Origin: Aliivibrio sp. EL58
GTDB lineage: Bacteria; Pseudomonadota; Gammaproteobacteria; Enterobacterales; Vibrionaceae
Length of the DNA: 64,000 nt
NCBI RefSeq assembly: GCF_900312675.1
Contig: NZ_OMPC01000009.1
Span: 1,133,699-1,197,698 of the forward strand
Direction of reading: 5' to 3'
The translations under genes and the position numbers were made by a program. Positions 55,868 to 64,000 of the stretch are shown here, piece after piece. Position 1 is the stretch's first letter. Every line of letters begins with the position of its first letter. The notes under the pieces were generated by a model that saw only the letters and a list, made by a program, of their open reading frames with translations, was not told the DNA's origin and ran no database searches.

Positions 55868-58092
55868 TCATTACTCTGCGACTTATAAAAAACCAACGCA
55901 TCAAGAATAGACTTTTCTCTAATCGGCTTGGTTATAATGTAATTCGCTCCTGCTAATAAAAATTCATCTCTTGCTTCCTGTTGAACATCTGCGGTATAGG
56001 CATAAATAGGTATTGTGAGTTTAAGTTCTTCACGTATGTATTTAGTCGCTTCAATACCACTCATTCCTGGCATTTGATTGTCCATCAAAATTAAATCAAA
56101 TGACTTTTGTGATATTCTTTCAATACCTGCTTTTGCAGAGGTTGCCCACTCAACATTCAAATTATATTTTTGGCAGTAAGCTTTAGCGATATAGGCGTTT
56201 GATTTATTATCTTCAATAAGTAACACTTTAAGATCAGAGGGTAACTGCGATTGATAATTGTTTGGGCTTAACTCTTGAAGCCTTCCCTCTGTTTCTATCA
56301 TTGAAACCGGAACGTTCACATAAAACGAAGAACCTACGTTAATACTACTTTGAACATAGATATCCCCGTTAAGCAGATCTAATAATTGTTTAACGATGGC
56401 TAAACCTAACCCGCTCCCACCAACTTTTCTTATTTCAGTTGACTCGACTTGAATAAAAGGTTCAAACATACGAGCTTGTTCATCAACATTGATCCCTATC
56501 CCTGTATCTTCTACAACAAGACACAAGTTTGTTTTTGACTCGTCACTCTTTAACGTCAATGTCAGTTTTACTTGACCTTTTTCGGTGAACTTAACTGCAT
56601 TACTCAATAAGTTAAACAATATTTGAGTTAGTCTAACCTGATCTGAGTTAATCAGAGCTTTACTATCAATCCTATTATTAATAACGAATTCAATTCCTTT
56701 TTCACTACAAATAGGCGTATAAATAGCATTAATAGTTTCTAATACTTCATTTAAAACAAAAGGCTCACAATTAATATTGAGTTTATCTTGCTCTATTTGA
56801 GAGAAGTCGAGAACATCATTCAATACAGCCAGAAGGTGCTCCCCTCCCTGATGTAATATTTTAATTTGTTTCTCTTGCTCAAGAGTTAAATTACTTTGCT
56901 TTAATAGACTAGAAATACCCAATATTCCATTTAATGGCGTACGGATTTCATGACTCATTCTTGCTAAAAAATCAGACTTAACTTGAGTCGATTTTTCCGC
57001 AGCGGCTTGAGCTTTATAGCTTTCTTCTTTTGCTTTAATCAGTTCTATAAACGTTTGTTCAAGCTTACTTCCTATGTTATCAAACTCCATAATGCCACTG
57101 CCTTGATATTTAGTACTGGCATTAGTTTTAGAAACTTCATTGGTATACTTAAGTAACGAGTTTAAGGCGAGTAATATTTTATGCTCAAACAACCCTCTAA
57201 TTAAAACAGCAAGCGCAATAAGAACAAAGAATGACAATACAACACTATATATAAATCTTTGCTCCAATGCCTCTATGTTGTCCCTATTTTTAAGAGAAAC
57301 TATAGATAATGTTCCATTGAGCGACTTTATATTTATTTCAGTTATATTTAATATTTTATTTGGAAGTCTTAAAGAAGGATTTAATATTGCTTTTTTTATA
57401 TTAGCATATTCTTTAGAACCTTTATTTATACTTGATGCAATAGGCTTATTATCATTAACAATAAGAATCCCTTGACTGTTGCTGATTGTTTTTAAATCAT
57501 GCATGAAGGAAATATTATTATTTAATATGGCAGCATTATATAAATACCCTCTCACTTTTCCTGTTTTTGAAAATACTATCGGGGTCTTTCTTATTAAAAG
57601 GTGGGCCTGTGGTGCGGATTTATCTACCATCATATAATACCAAGTATTTATATGAATATTTTCATCAATAATATCTTGAAGATTATCTTCTATCAGGCCA
57701 AGAAATAAATTATTCCCATCATCCCAATAAAGAGAATTATCTATTTCAATAAATCTAAAATCAGGTGAATTATAAGGGGATTTAGATTCAATATCTGAAA
57801 AGTAACGTTCGAGACTTAATATTTTGTCTTGTTTTTCATCATCTTGAAGACCTAAACTACCCGCATCCGTATCTTGCCTTATTTGTAAAATAGAGAGTCT
57901 ATGGTTTAGATGATTTATAATTAAGTTCGATGTTTGCTGTAAGTTTCTTTTTACTTCTTCATTAATGGTATTAATGCTTAACTGGTAAGTATGTATTGTA
58001 ATACCTACCGTCAAGATAGAAAATATAATAAAAATAGCACGGAAAATAAGATCCGCTAATGATGCTTTTTTTAAAATATTTCCTTTACTCAT
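55864..58092 (-). CDS. luxQ: Autoinducer-2 hybrid sensor kinase/phosphatase LuxQ
   Basis: LuxQ senses AI-2-loaded LuxP and feeds phosphate to LuxU and LuxO. The 742 residues have membrane helices at about 16-38 and 281-301 enclosing a double-PAS-like periplasmic domain (with FRFIEIDNSLYWDDGN), a HisKA domain with His381 (MSHEIRTPLNG), an HATPase (N498; DTGIG 529-533; GSGLGL 559-564) and a receiver with phospho-acceptor Asp671 (LMDNQMPG). V. harveyi LuxQ, as I recall about 859 residues, has an extra cytoplasmic PAS domain that is missing here. It overlaps luxP by 8 bp. The sensor half is visibly AT-rich. Confidence 0.9.
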   Translation of the reverse strand: MSKGNILKKASLADLIFRAIFIIFSILTVGITIHTYQLSINTINEEVKRNLQQTSNLIINHLNHRLSILQIRQDTDAGSLGLQDDEKQDKILSLERYFSDIESKSPYNSPDFRFIEIDNSLYWDDGNNLFLGLIEDNLQDIIDENIHINTWYYMMVDKSAPQAHLLIRKTPIVFSKTGKVRGYLYNAAILNNNISFMHDLKTISNSQGILIVNDNKPIASSINKGSKEYANIKKAILNPSLRLPNKILNITEINIKSLNGTLSIVSLKNRDNIEALEQRFIYSVVLSFFVLIALAVLIRGLFEHKILLALNSLLKYTNEVSKTNASTKYQGSGIMEFDNIGSKLEQTFIELIKAKEESYKAQAAAEKSTQVKSDFLARMSHEIRTPLNGILGISSLLKQSNLTLEQEKQIKILHQGGEHLLAVLNDVLDFSQIEQDKLNINCEPFVLNEVLETINAIYTPICSEKGIEFVINNRIDSKALINSDQVRLTQILFNLLSNAVKFTEKGQVKLTLTLKSDESKTNLCLVVEDTGIGINVDEQARMFEPFIQVESTEIRKVGGSGLGLAIVKQLLDLLNGDIYVQSSINVGSSFYVNVPVSMIETEGRLQELSPNNYQSQLPSDLKVLLIEDNKSNAYIAKAYCQKYNLNVEWATSAKAGIERISQKSFDLILMDNQMPGMSGIEATKYIREELKLTIPIYAYTADVQQEARDEFLLAGANYIITKPIREKSILDALVFYKSQSND

Positions 58093-59212
58093 GTTTTAAA
58101 TCTACACCAGAATAGCGAAAGGCTTTTTCTTTTAATCGTTGAAGTTCTTCAGGTGAAGTTTCTGATGTTACCATTTCAAAGTCACCAGAGAATACGGTAG
58201 GTACTCTTCTTCCTTCGAGATCCAACTTTATAGCTTCAGCCATCGCCACTCCAGTGTCATCATTCATTCGCATGACGGTAGCACCTAGCTCGCCATTTTC
58301 TATCGCGGCTAATTCTAGAGAACCTCCTCCCCAACCATTAACAATAGGTTTGGTTTTTGAGCTTTTCTCTAGTGCTTTTACTGTACCTAAAGCAATATCG
58401 GTCGAAGAGGCATAAATAAAATCAATATCGCTATTGTTATTTATAATGCTCTTCGTTGCGTCAAAAGCACTCTCTTCAGTAGATTCAGTATAGAAAGAGG
58501 AAGTTAATGTATATTTCTTATTATCCATTGATTGAACAAATACATCTCCTCTCGCTGTACTTAGATAGCCATACGAATAATACAACATTGCATATTTAGC
58601 ACCTTGGGGGAATTTTTCCTGATAATATTTAGCCAGTAATTTAGTGCCTAGCACATGGTCAAAACCAACATATAATAAAGGCTGGTTATCACGCCATGCT
58701 TTCACTGGTGTTGTAATATTCTGCAAAATGATTTTCGTATCAGGACTTTGAATCACGTGTTCGATAAACTTGCGATGACGAGTGGTATTTAATGTAAAAA
58801 TTAAATAGTCTGCTTTTTTCTCAATAGCATCATACAATGAACGGCTTTGCTGTTTAAAATCAACATTGAGTCGAGTTGAAACAGGCGTTAGTTCATAGTT
58901 TATATTCAATGCCTTCAAACGAGATTCAAAGGCAATTAAATTACGTTTCCAATAATCAGAGGCTTGCTCGCCAGGGTAAACAAATGAAATTTTCACTGGT
59001 TTTTCTTGCTTTAATGCTAAAGGAACCGGAGTTTCTTTCACCATGCTCTTTAGAGAGTCAATGACTTTTTTTTCTTCTGGGTATTTATCCAAATATTGAT
59101 TATAGCCCCAATAACCGACTAGAACAGGATCTGAAAGTACCGCTTTTGAATAACTAAGAAAAGTGACCAACACTAAGAATAAAGAACAAATTTTTGCCCT
59201 GACTTTACACAT
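58085..59212 (-). CDS. luxP: Autoinducer-2-binding periplasmic protein LuxP
   Basis: LuxP binds AI-2 (furanosyl borate diester) and controls LuxQ. The 375-residue precursor has a signal peptide (about 1-27) and a ribose-binding-type fold. Residues that align with the AI-2 contacts of V. harveyi LuxP are all kept: Gln83, Ser85, Trp88 (PGEQASDYW), Asn165, Arg221, Thr271, Asp272, Trp294 and Arg315. The start is only 3 bp after the pgpA stop with no strong ribosome site, so translation may be coupled. It is followed by luxQ with an ATGAGTAA overlap. Confidence 0.93.
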   Translation of the reverse strand: MCKVRAKICSLFLVLVTFLSYSKAVLSDPVLVGYWGYNQYLDKYPEEKKVIDSLKSMVKETPVPLALKQEKPVKISFVYPGEQASDYWKRNLIAFESRLKALNINYELTPVSTRLNVDFKQQSRSLYDAIEKKADYLIFTLNTTRHRKFIEHVIQSPDTKIILQNITTPVKAWRDNQPLLYVGFDHVLGTKLLAKYYQEKFPQGAKYAMLYYSYGYLSTARGDVFVQSMDNKKYTLTSSFYTESTEESAFDATKSIINNNSDIDFIYASSTDIALGTVKALEKSSKTKPIVNGWGGGSLELAAIENGELGATVMRMNDDTGVAMAEAIKLDLEGRRVPTVFSGDFEMVTSETSPEELQRLKEKAFRYSGVDLKHE

Positions 59213-59215
59213 TGT

Positions 59216-59719
59216 TTATAACCAACCAGAATATTTTCCAACAGCCCAAAGGCTAATTAGAGCCATAAATCCAGCGACAATATCATCAAGCATAATGCCA
59301 AAGCCGCCATGAACTTTGTTATCTAGCCATCCAATTGGCCAAGGTTTTACCATGTCGAAAAATCGAAACAAGATAAACCCTGTAAGTAACCATTTCCAAT
59401 CAGTTACTGATAAGTTTAAATAAGGAACAATACTCATTGTTATCCATAACCCAACGAATTCATCCCAAACAATAGAGCCATGGTCATGAACTTTCATATC
59501 AGATGAGGTTACATCACAGATTTTAATTCCCACAATTGCTGAGATAATCACAGCAACAACAAAAAGATAAAAAGGCAATTGAGCAAGCAATAAGTAAAAT
59601 GGTATTGCCGCTAATGTCCCCATTGTTCCTGGAATTATGGGCGCTAAACCACTACCAAAACCAGTTGCCAGCAAGTGCCACGGGTTTTTTAAGCTAATTA
59701 ATGCTAGTGGGTTTGTCAT
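59216..59719 (-). CDS. pgpA: Phosphatidylglycerophosphatase A (PgpA)
   Basis: PgpA dephosphorylates phosphatidylglycerol phosphate at the inner membrane. The 167-residue protein has four membrane segments and the family motifs PGTMGTLAAIPFY, DHGSIVWDEFVGLW and FRFFDMVKPWPIGW. It overlaps thiL by 4 bp; thiL-pgpA is the enterobacterial order. luxP follows directly. Confidence 0.96.
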   Translation of the reverse strand: MTNPLALISLKNPWHLLATGFGSGLAPIIPGTMGTLAAIPFYLLLAQLPFYLFVVAVIISAIVGIKICDVTSSDMKVHDHGSIVWDEFVGLWITMSIVPYLNLSVTDWKWLLTGFILFRFFDMVKPWPIGWLDNKVHGGFGIMLDDIVAGFMALISLWAVGKYSGWL

Positions 59720-60714
59720 ACATTACTCCTAAAATGGTCATAGCCATGTAGCGTCCAGTCTAGTTTACTTATTTGCCTATGCAATTGTACACTATCCTGT
59801 ATATTGGTAAATGGCTCATCAACTATTTCACCAATTATACTAACGTTTTGATTTAAAAGGGTAGTTATTTGTTTAATTGCTTCTCTATTCTCTTTAGGAG
59901 CAGTAAAACAAAGCTCATACTCTTCCCCACTAGTTAATGCTGTTTTCTGGCATTGCTCTCTACTTCCAGCGAAATACTGCATTAACTCATCAGAAATAGG
60001 TAACTGATCCACATCAATATATGCTCTCACATTCGATTGTTTCAGTATATGAGCAAGATCTGAGATTAGCCCATCAGATATATCAAGCGCTGAATGACAT
60101 AAGTGACGTAAACGTTGAGCTAATTCAACTCTTGGGGTCGAGTAATAATGTCTGCGTTCTAATTCTAGTTCAAGCTCGGTTTTTATCTGCTTAGATGTAT
60201 TTAATAGCACCTCAAGACCAGCAGCGCTATCACCAAGAAGCCCAGTAACATAGATATCATCCCCTGCTTTTGCCCCTTTACGAGTTAACGCTTCTCCTCT
60301 TGGAAGGATGCCTTGCACCGTTATTGTAATGCTCAACGGGCCTTTTGTTGTATCACCACCAATCAGTTGGACATGATGTTGCTTGGCCAAACCAAAGAAG
60401 CCTTCGCAAAAACCATTAAGCCATTCTTCATCAGGCTCTGGAAGCGTTAGTGCGAGAGAAACCCATGTCGGCTTCGCCCCCATAGCGGCGATATCACTAA
60501 GATTTGATGCTAACGCTTTATAACCGACACTTATCGGGCTCGCTGTCGCTAAGAAGTGGGTTCCTGCTGCTAACGTATCTGTTGTAATAGCAACTTGATG
60601 ATTTTCAGGAACGGTCACTAATGCACAGTCATCACCAATACCAAGATCTACATCTTCTCTGGTGAGGTTCCCATGCACAAAAAACTTATCAATTAAATTA
60701 AATTCACTACTCAT
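59716..60714 (-). CDS. thiL: Thiamine-monophosphate kinase (ThiL)
   Basis: ThiL makes thiamine diphosphate from thiamine monophosphate. The 332-residue protein has the N-terminal GIGDDCALV, TDTLAAGTHF and GGDTTKGPLS motifs and ALDISDGLISDL, all typical of the PurM-like fold. The start has no clear ribosome site. A terminator lies between nusB and thiL, so expression may depend on read-through or NusB-linked antitermination. Confidence 0.96.
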   Translation of the reverse strand: MSSEFNLIDKFFVHGNLTREDVDLGIGDDCALVTVPENHQVAITTDTLAAGTHFLATASPISVGYKALASNLSDIAAMGAKPTWVSLALTLPEPDEEWLNGFCEGFFGLAKQHHVQLIGGDTTKGPLSITITVQGILPRGEALTRKGAKAGDDIYVTGLLGDSAAGLEVLLNTSKQIKTELELELERRHYYSTPRVELAQRLRHLCHSALDISDGLISDLAHILKQSNVRAYIDVDQLPISDELMQYFAGSREQCQKTALTSGEEYELCFTAPKENREAIKQITTLLNQNVSIIGEIVDEPFTNIQDSVQLHRQISKLDWTLHGYDHFRSNV

Positions 60715-60742
60715 AGTATATAAAATGCTGTTTTTTAGTTAT

Positions 60743-60773
60743 AAAAAAGGCCAGCGATTAGGCTGACCTTTAC
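60743..60773 (-). terminator. Intrinsic terminator between nusB and thiL
   Basis: Minus-strand stem AAAGGTCAGC / GCTGGCCTTT (one G-U) with loop CTAATC and T6. It interrupts the rib-nusB-thiL-pgpA gene train. Confidence 0.88.
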
Positions 60774-60798
60774 TATTAATTAGTATGCTAAATCCAAC

Positions 60799-61266
60799 TT
60801 ACTTTTTACGTAATGTTGGAGCCGCTTTATCTAATACACCATTTACAAATTTGTGGCTATCTTCTGCTGCGAATACTTTTGCAAGTTCAATCGCTTCATT
60901 GATAACAACTTTGTAAGGTACATCGTCACGATTCATCATTTCATAGATAGACATACGTAATAACGCAAGTTCCATCTGATCAAGATCTTGAAGTGGACGA
61001 GATAAGTATGGACGCATTTTACCGTCTAACTTAATGTGGTTAAGAGCAACACCAGAGAAAAGATCGCGAAAATACGCTACATCTGTATCTGGAGCTTGTA
61101 GCTTAGGCTCTTTTGCATGATGCTCTTCTTCATCATACTTATCTGCAGTTAAAAACTGCTCTTCAATATCAGCAACATTTTCTTTGCTTAATTGCCATGA
61201 ATAAATTGCTTGAAGCGCAAATTGACGTGCATTACGACGTGCGGCTGGTTTCACACTAACCCCCAT
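60799..61266 (-). CDS. nusB: Transcription antitermination factor NusB
   Basis: NusB with NusE (S10) binds boxA in rRNA leaders to form antitermination complexes. The 155-residue helical protein has [16 protein letters not shown] and the C-terminal [18 protein letters not shown] motif. ATG 61266 overlaps the ribH stop (TAATG); an in-frame GTG at 61254 matches the shorter E. coli start, but the extension resembles other Vibrio NusB proteins. Compared with E. coli there is an acidic insertion near 45-60. Confidence 0.96.
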   Translation of the reverse strand: MGVSVKPAARRNARQFALQAIYSWQLSKENVADIEEQFLTADKYDEEEHHAKEPKLQAPDTDVAYFRDLFSGVALNHIKLDGKMRPYLSRPLQDLDQMELALLRMSIYEMMNRDDVPYKVVINEAIELAKVFAAEDSHKFVNGVLDKAAPTLRKK

Positions 61267-61736
61267 TAGGATTCGATTTGAGACAGAACATTAATCATTT
61301 CGAGTGCGCTTAGTGCAGCCTCTGCCCCTTTATTACCAGCCTTGGTACCGGCGCGCTCGATTGCTTGATCGATAGTATCTACAGTCAGAACACCAAATGC
61401 CACTGGAATGCTATATTCCAGAGATACTTGTGCTAGACCCTTATTACATTCACTACATACATAGTCAAAATGTGGTGTACCACCACGAATAACAGAACCC
61501 AATGAAACAATTGCATCATATTTTGCTGTTTTAGCTACTCGTTGAGCAACTAACGGTAATTCTACGGCGCCAGGGCAGCGAACAACTGTGATGTTTTCTT
61601 CAGATACTTGACCAAAACGCGTTAATGTATCGATAGCGCCTGAAAGTAGACTTTCATTAATAAAGCTATTAAAGCGAGAAATGACAATTGCAATTTTCGC
61701 ATTAGGAGCAGCAACGCCGCCTTCAATTACGTTCAT
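61266..61736 (-). CDS. ribH: 6,7-dimethyl-8-ribityllumazine synthase (RibH)
   Basis: RibH joins the butanone phosphate made by RibB to the ribityl pyrimidine, the penultimate riboflavin step. ATG 61736 was chosen: AGGA lies 6 bp upstream and the 156-residue product equals the E. coli length. Family motifs [21 protein letters not shown] and [12 protein letters not shown] are present. ribH-nusB is a widely conserved pair. Confidence 0.96.
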   Translation of the reverse strand: MNVIEGGVAAPNAKIAIVISRFNSFINESLLSGAIDTLTRFGQVSEENITVVRCPGAVELPLVAQRVAKTAKYDAIVSLGSVIRGGTPHFDYVCSECNKGLAQVSLEYSIPVAFGVLTVDTIDQAIERAGTKAGNKGAEAALSALEMINVLSQIES

Positions 61737-61850
61737 AAGCCTTCCTGTATCTATATTATTCCAATTAAACTGGGTAACTATTTTCAACTACGTATTCATA
61801 GTGAGAATCGCCGGATTCTATCACAGCTTTGTGACAAATATCTAATTATT

Positions 61851-61877
61851 TGGGCTCTATTTACACAATAGAGCCCA
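61851..61877. repeat. Perfect 11-bp hairpin between ribBX and ribH
   Basis: TGGGCTCTATT / AATAGAGCCCA with a 5-nt loop, 9 bp after the ribBX stop. The minus strand has only AATAATT after it, so it may be a weak terminator or an mRNA-end stabiliser. Confidence 0.55.
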
Positions 61878-61885
61878 TCAATACG

Positions 61886-62995
61886 CTATTTTGAAACGTA
61901 TTCAACCACATTAAGGCCAAAGCCTGATAATGAATGGTAACGCTTTGAAGACGATGATAACAGGCGCATATCAGAAATCCCCATATCAGCTAAGATTTGA
62001 GATCCGACACCAACGCGGCGTGACGTACCTTGCTTCTTAGCCATCGTCGGCGCTTCACCGCTATCTTGACGCTCTAGTACTTTAATTTTATGCACAATGC
62101 TATCAGTTGATTCTTCATTGCCTAAAATCACAAGTACGCCACCCTCATCTGCAATACGTTGCATTGCCGTTGGTAGTGTCCAGCTGCGTTCAGCACAGCG
62201 ATCAGAATGAAGAATATCAGTAAACGTATCCTGAAGATGCACACGAACTAATGGTGCAGTACCTGACGTATTTTCTTTCTTCATTGCATAATGAAGTTGA
62301 TTATCAATCGTGTCACGGTAAGTAACTAAATCAAAATCACCAAATTCTGTTGGTAATTTACACTCAGCAACACGCTCAATCGTTGTTTCATTGTCGTTAC
62401 GGTATTCAATTAAGTCTGCAATTGTGCCTAACTTAATATCATGCTTTTCAGCAAATACTTCTAAATCAGGGCGACGAGCCATTGTGCCGTCATCATTTAA
62501 GATCTCAACAATAACACCGGCTGGTTCAAAACCTGCTAAACGCGCTAAATCACAACCTGCTTCAGTATGTCCTGCACGAGTTAGTACACCACCTTCTTGT
62601 GCTGCAAGAGGGAAGATATGACCAGGTTGAACTAAATCTGCTGCCACTGCATTTTTTGCCACTGCCGCTTCAACCGTACGAGAACGATCAGCTGCTGAAA
62701 TGCCTGTAGTTACGCCTTCAGCGGCTTCAATAGAAACCGTAAAGTTAGTCGTAAACTGTGCGTTATTATCTTGCACCATTGGTGGAAGACCTAGATTTTC
62801 ACAACGATCTTTCGTCAGAGTTAAACAAATCAAACCACGACCGTGTGTTGCCATGAAATTGATTGCTTCTGGTGTTATTTTTTCTGCTGCAATGATCAAA
62901 TCGCCTTCATTTTCACGATCTTCATCATCCATTAGGATAACCATCTTACCTAAACGAATATCTTCAATAATGTCTTTTGCTGAGCTAATTGCCAT
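61886..62995 (-). CDS. ribB: 3,4-dihydroxy-2-butanone 4-phosphate synthase fused to a GTP cyclohydrolase II-like domain (RibBX)
   Basis: The N-terminal domain (about 1-205) is a complete Rib[21 protein letters not shown] and GHTEAGCDL hold the metal and substrate residues. The C-terminal domain (about 210-369) resembles GTP cyclohydrolase II, but the zinc motif normally reading RCDCGSQ is RCAERSW, so only one of three zinc cysteines remains and cyclohydrolase activity is unlikely. This matches the proteobacterial RibBX variant described in the literature. A separate ribA should exist elsewhere. It lies 37 bp after ribE. Confidence 0.94.
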   Translation of the reverse strand: MAISSAKDIIEDIRLGKMVILMDDEDRENEGDLIIAAEKITPEAINFMATHGRGLICLTLTKDRCENLGLPPMVQDNNAQFTTNFTVSIEAAEGVTTGISAADRSRTVEAAVAKNAVAADLVQPGHIFPLAAQEGGVLTRAGHTEAGCDLARLAGFEPAGVIVEILNDDGTMARRPDLEVFAEKHDIKLGTIADLIEYRNDNETTIERVAECKLPTEFGDFDLVTYRDTIDNQLHYAMKKENTSGTAPLVRVHLQDTFTDILHSDRCAERSWTLPTAMQRIADEGGVLVILGNEESTDSIVHKIKVLERQDSGEAPTMAKKQGTSRRVGVGSQILADMGISDMRLLSSSSKRYHSLSGFGLNVVEYVSK

Positions 62996-63032
62996 GTGAA
63001 ATACCTTTAATATATTAAGTTAGGTTAAGTGG

Positions 63033-63689
63033 TTATTTTAAGAAACCTGATTTTGCCAAAAGATCCATCGTAACAGAAGACTCAGGTTGCTCTTCTTTCT
63101 GTCCGATCACAAGTCTTTCTAAATATCGAGCAATGACATCCACTTCTAGGTTCACTTTTTGACCTACAGAGAAATTGTCCATTGTTGTTTCAGCTGCCGT
63201 ATGAGGGACAATCGTCAGCTTAAATGCATTTTTACGTAAATCATTAACCGTTAGACTTATGCCATCAACCGTTATAGATCCTTTTTCTACCACGTACTTG
63301 GCTAAACTTTGTGGTAATTGGATCCAGAACTCAACCGCTCGACCTGTTTGATGGCGTTCAATGATTTCACCAACCGCATCAACATGACCAGAGACAATAT
63401 GACCACCAAAGCGAGTGGTTGGTAACATGGCTTTTTCAAGATTCACTTTATCGCCCGCTTTGTAATCAACAAAACCGGTACGTTTTAAAGTCTCTAACGA
63501 TAAATCCGCAGTATAGGTATGCCCAGTCATTGCAACAACCGTTAAGCACACACCGTTGGTGGCAATGCTATCTCCAAGCTTTACATCGCCCATGTCTAAT
63601 TTACCAACATTGACGGTAACACTAATGTCTTCACCTTTTGGAGTGATAGCCTGAAGTGTTCCTATTGATTCAATAATTCCTGTAAACAT
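63033..63689 (-). CDS. ribE: Riboflavin synthase, alpha chain
   Basis: Riboflavin synthase dismutates two lumazines to riboflavin. The 218-residue protein has the typical start MFTGIIESIG and two lumazine-binding barrels (about 1-95 and 96-195), with TNGVCLTV and ITVDGISLTVN as the equivalent sites. It is called ribC or ribE in different nomenclatures. It lies 3 bp after ribD. Confidence 0.96.
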   Translation of the reverse strand: MFTGIIESIGTLQAITPKGEDISVTVNVGKLDMGDVKLGDSIATNGVCLTVVAMTGHTYTADLSLETLKRTGFVDYKAGDKVNLEKAMLPTTRFGGHIVSGHVDAVGEIIERHQTGRAVEFWIQLPQSLAKYVVEKGSITVDGISLTVNDLRKNAFKLTIVPHTAAETTMDNFSVGQKVNLEVDVIARYLERLVIGQKEEQPESSVTMDLLAKSGFLK

Positions 63690-63692
63690 CTG

Positions 63693-64000
63693 TTACCTTA
63701 CTATTTTTGCTGTAATACGAATGTCTTTTCCGACCATTCGAACATCCGTAATGTCTAGGTCTATTGCTTCAGACATGGCTTTTAATCCAACTAAATTCAA
63801 TAAGCTGCGTCCATCAGCACCCATAAGCTTAGGCGCAAGATAAATGATCAACTCATCAACTAAATTTGCTTTTATCATGCTTGCCGCTAATGTCGCACCT
63901 GCTTCGACCCAGATATGATTAACGTTATATTCTTGTGCTATTTTATCTATGACTTCAGATAATATCAGCTGTTCGTCATCACCTACATTGCAATGAAGAT
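63693..64000 (-). CDS. ribD: RibD, bifunctional deaminase/reductase (partial, 3' end only)
   Basis: The frame stays open to the window edge, so only the last 102 or so residues are visible. They belong to the C-terminal 5-amino-6-(5-phosphoribosylamino)uracil reductase domain, with IWVEAGATLAASMIKANLV, LIIYLAPKLMGADGRSL and the terminal DVRMVGKDIRITAKI. The deaminase domain and the start lie beyond 64000. It is the first visible gene of the ribD-ribE-ribBX-ribH-nusB order. Confidence 0.93.
   Translation of the reverse strand, partial: LHCNVGDDEQLILSEVIDKIAQEYNVNHIWVEAGATLAASMIKANLVDELIIYLAPKLMGADGRSLLNLVGLKAMSEAIDLDITDVRMVGKDIRITAKIVR

Noticed and set aside
62996-63032. FMN riboswitch in front of ribBX
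   Set aside because: Only 37 bp separate ribE and ribBX, far too short for the FMN element. One could still lie upstream of ribD, beyond the window.

Overview
This window reads as a chromosomal backbone segment of a member of the Vibrionaceae, most likely the genus Aliivibrio (Vibrio fischeri group). The evidence is the AT-rich gammaproteobacterial gene set, a complete Na+-translocating NADH:quinone reductase operon, the sodium-driven stator genes pomAB, an OmpK-type porin, and a luxPQ autoinducer-2 receptor pair, all set in a gene order that closely follows Escherichia coli. The species call is inference from remembered protein similarity; no search was run. I see no prophage, transposon, integron or CRISPR array.

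Layout. 1-416: tRNA-Gln, tRNA-Leu, tRNA-Gln. 634-7680: ubiF facing miaB, ybeZ (PhoH-like), ybeY, corC and lnt. 7749-21083: ybeL, then a long plus-strand block of leuS, lptE, holA, rsfS, rlmH, mrdA, mrdB, rlpA, dacA, ybeD, lipB and lipA, covering protein synthesis, outer-membrane assembly, cell elongation and lipoate synthesis. 21166-26890 (minus): proA, proB, frsA, gpt and a purine permease with a PurR operator. 26891-27716 is a gene-poor interval that holds a good candidate for a small dual-function RNA encoding a 28-residue protein. 27717-31827: pepD, a periplasmic broad-spectrum racemase and LexA-controlled dinB. 31936-39217 (minus): nqrABCDEF, then apbE and nqrM, which supply the flavin attachment and iron-centre maturation that Na+-NQR needs. 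39609-46410: bolA, rlmG, yajG, a periplasmic cyclophilin, ampG, ompK, panE and yajL. 46473-48423: an EamA transporter and a divergent LysR regulator inserted between yajL and thiI. 48471-55087: thiI, pomBA with a sigma-28 type promoter, xseB, ispA and dxs. 55158-59212: a small monooxygenase-like gene, an unknown small gene, and luxQ and luxP. 59216-64000 (minus): pgpA, thiL, nusB, ribH, ribBX, ribE and the 3' end of ribD, whose start lies beyond the window.

How the parts connect. Two themes recur. One is sodium bioenergetics: the Nqr pump plus its maturation factors, and PomAB, which spends the sodium gradient on flagellar rotation. The other is flavin supply: the rib genes, and ApbE, which puts FMN onto NqrB and NqrC. 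Peptidoglycan metabolism is also strongly represented (mrdA, mrdB, rlpA, dacA, ampG, lnt, and the racemase).

The most interesting points are the small RNA/protein candidate at 27116-27425 (CRP-like site, promoter, Shine-Dalgarno, 28-codon frame, C-rich 3' part, terminator), a LuxQ that lacks the PAS domain remembered from V. harveyi LuxQ, the 3-bp attachment of luxPQ to the end of the rib/nusB/thiL/pgpA gene train, a ribB fused to a GTP cyclohydrolase II-like domain that has lost its zinc cysteines, and the absence of nadD and crl from the slots where their usual neighbours flank them.
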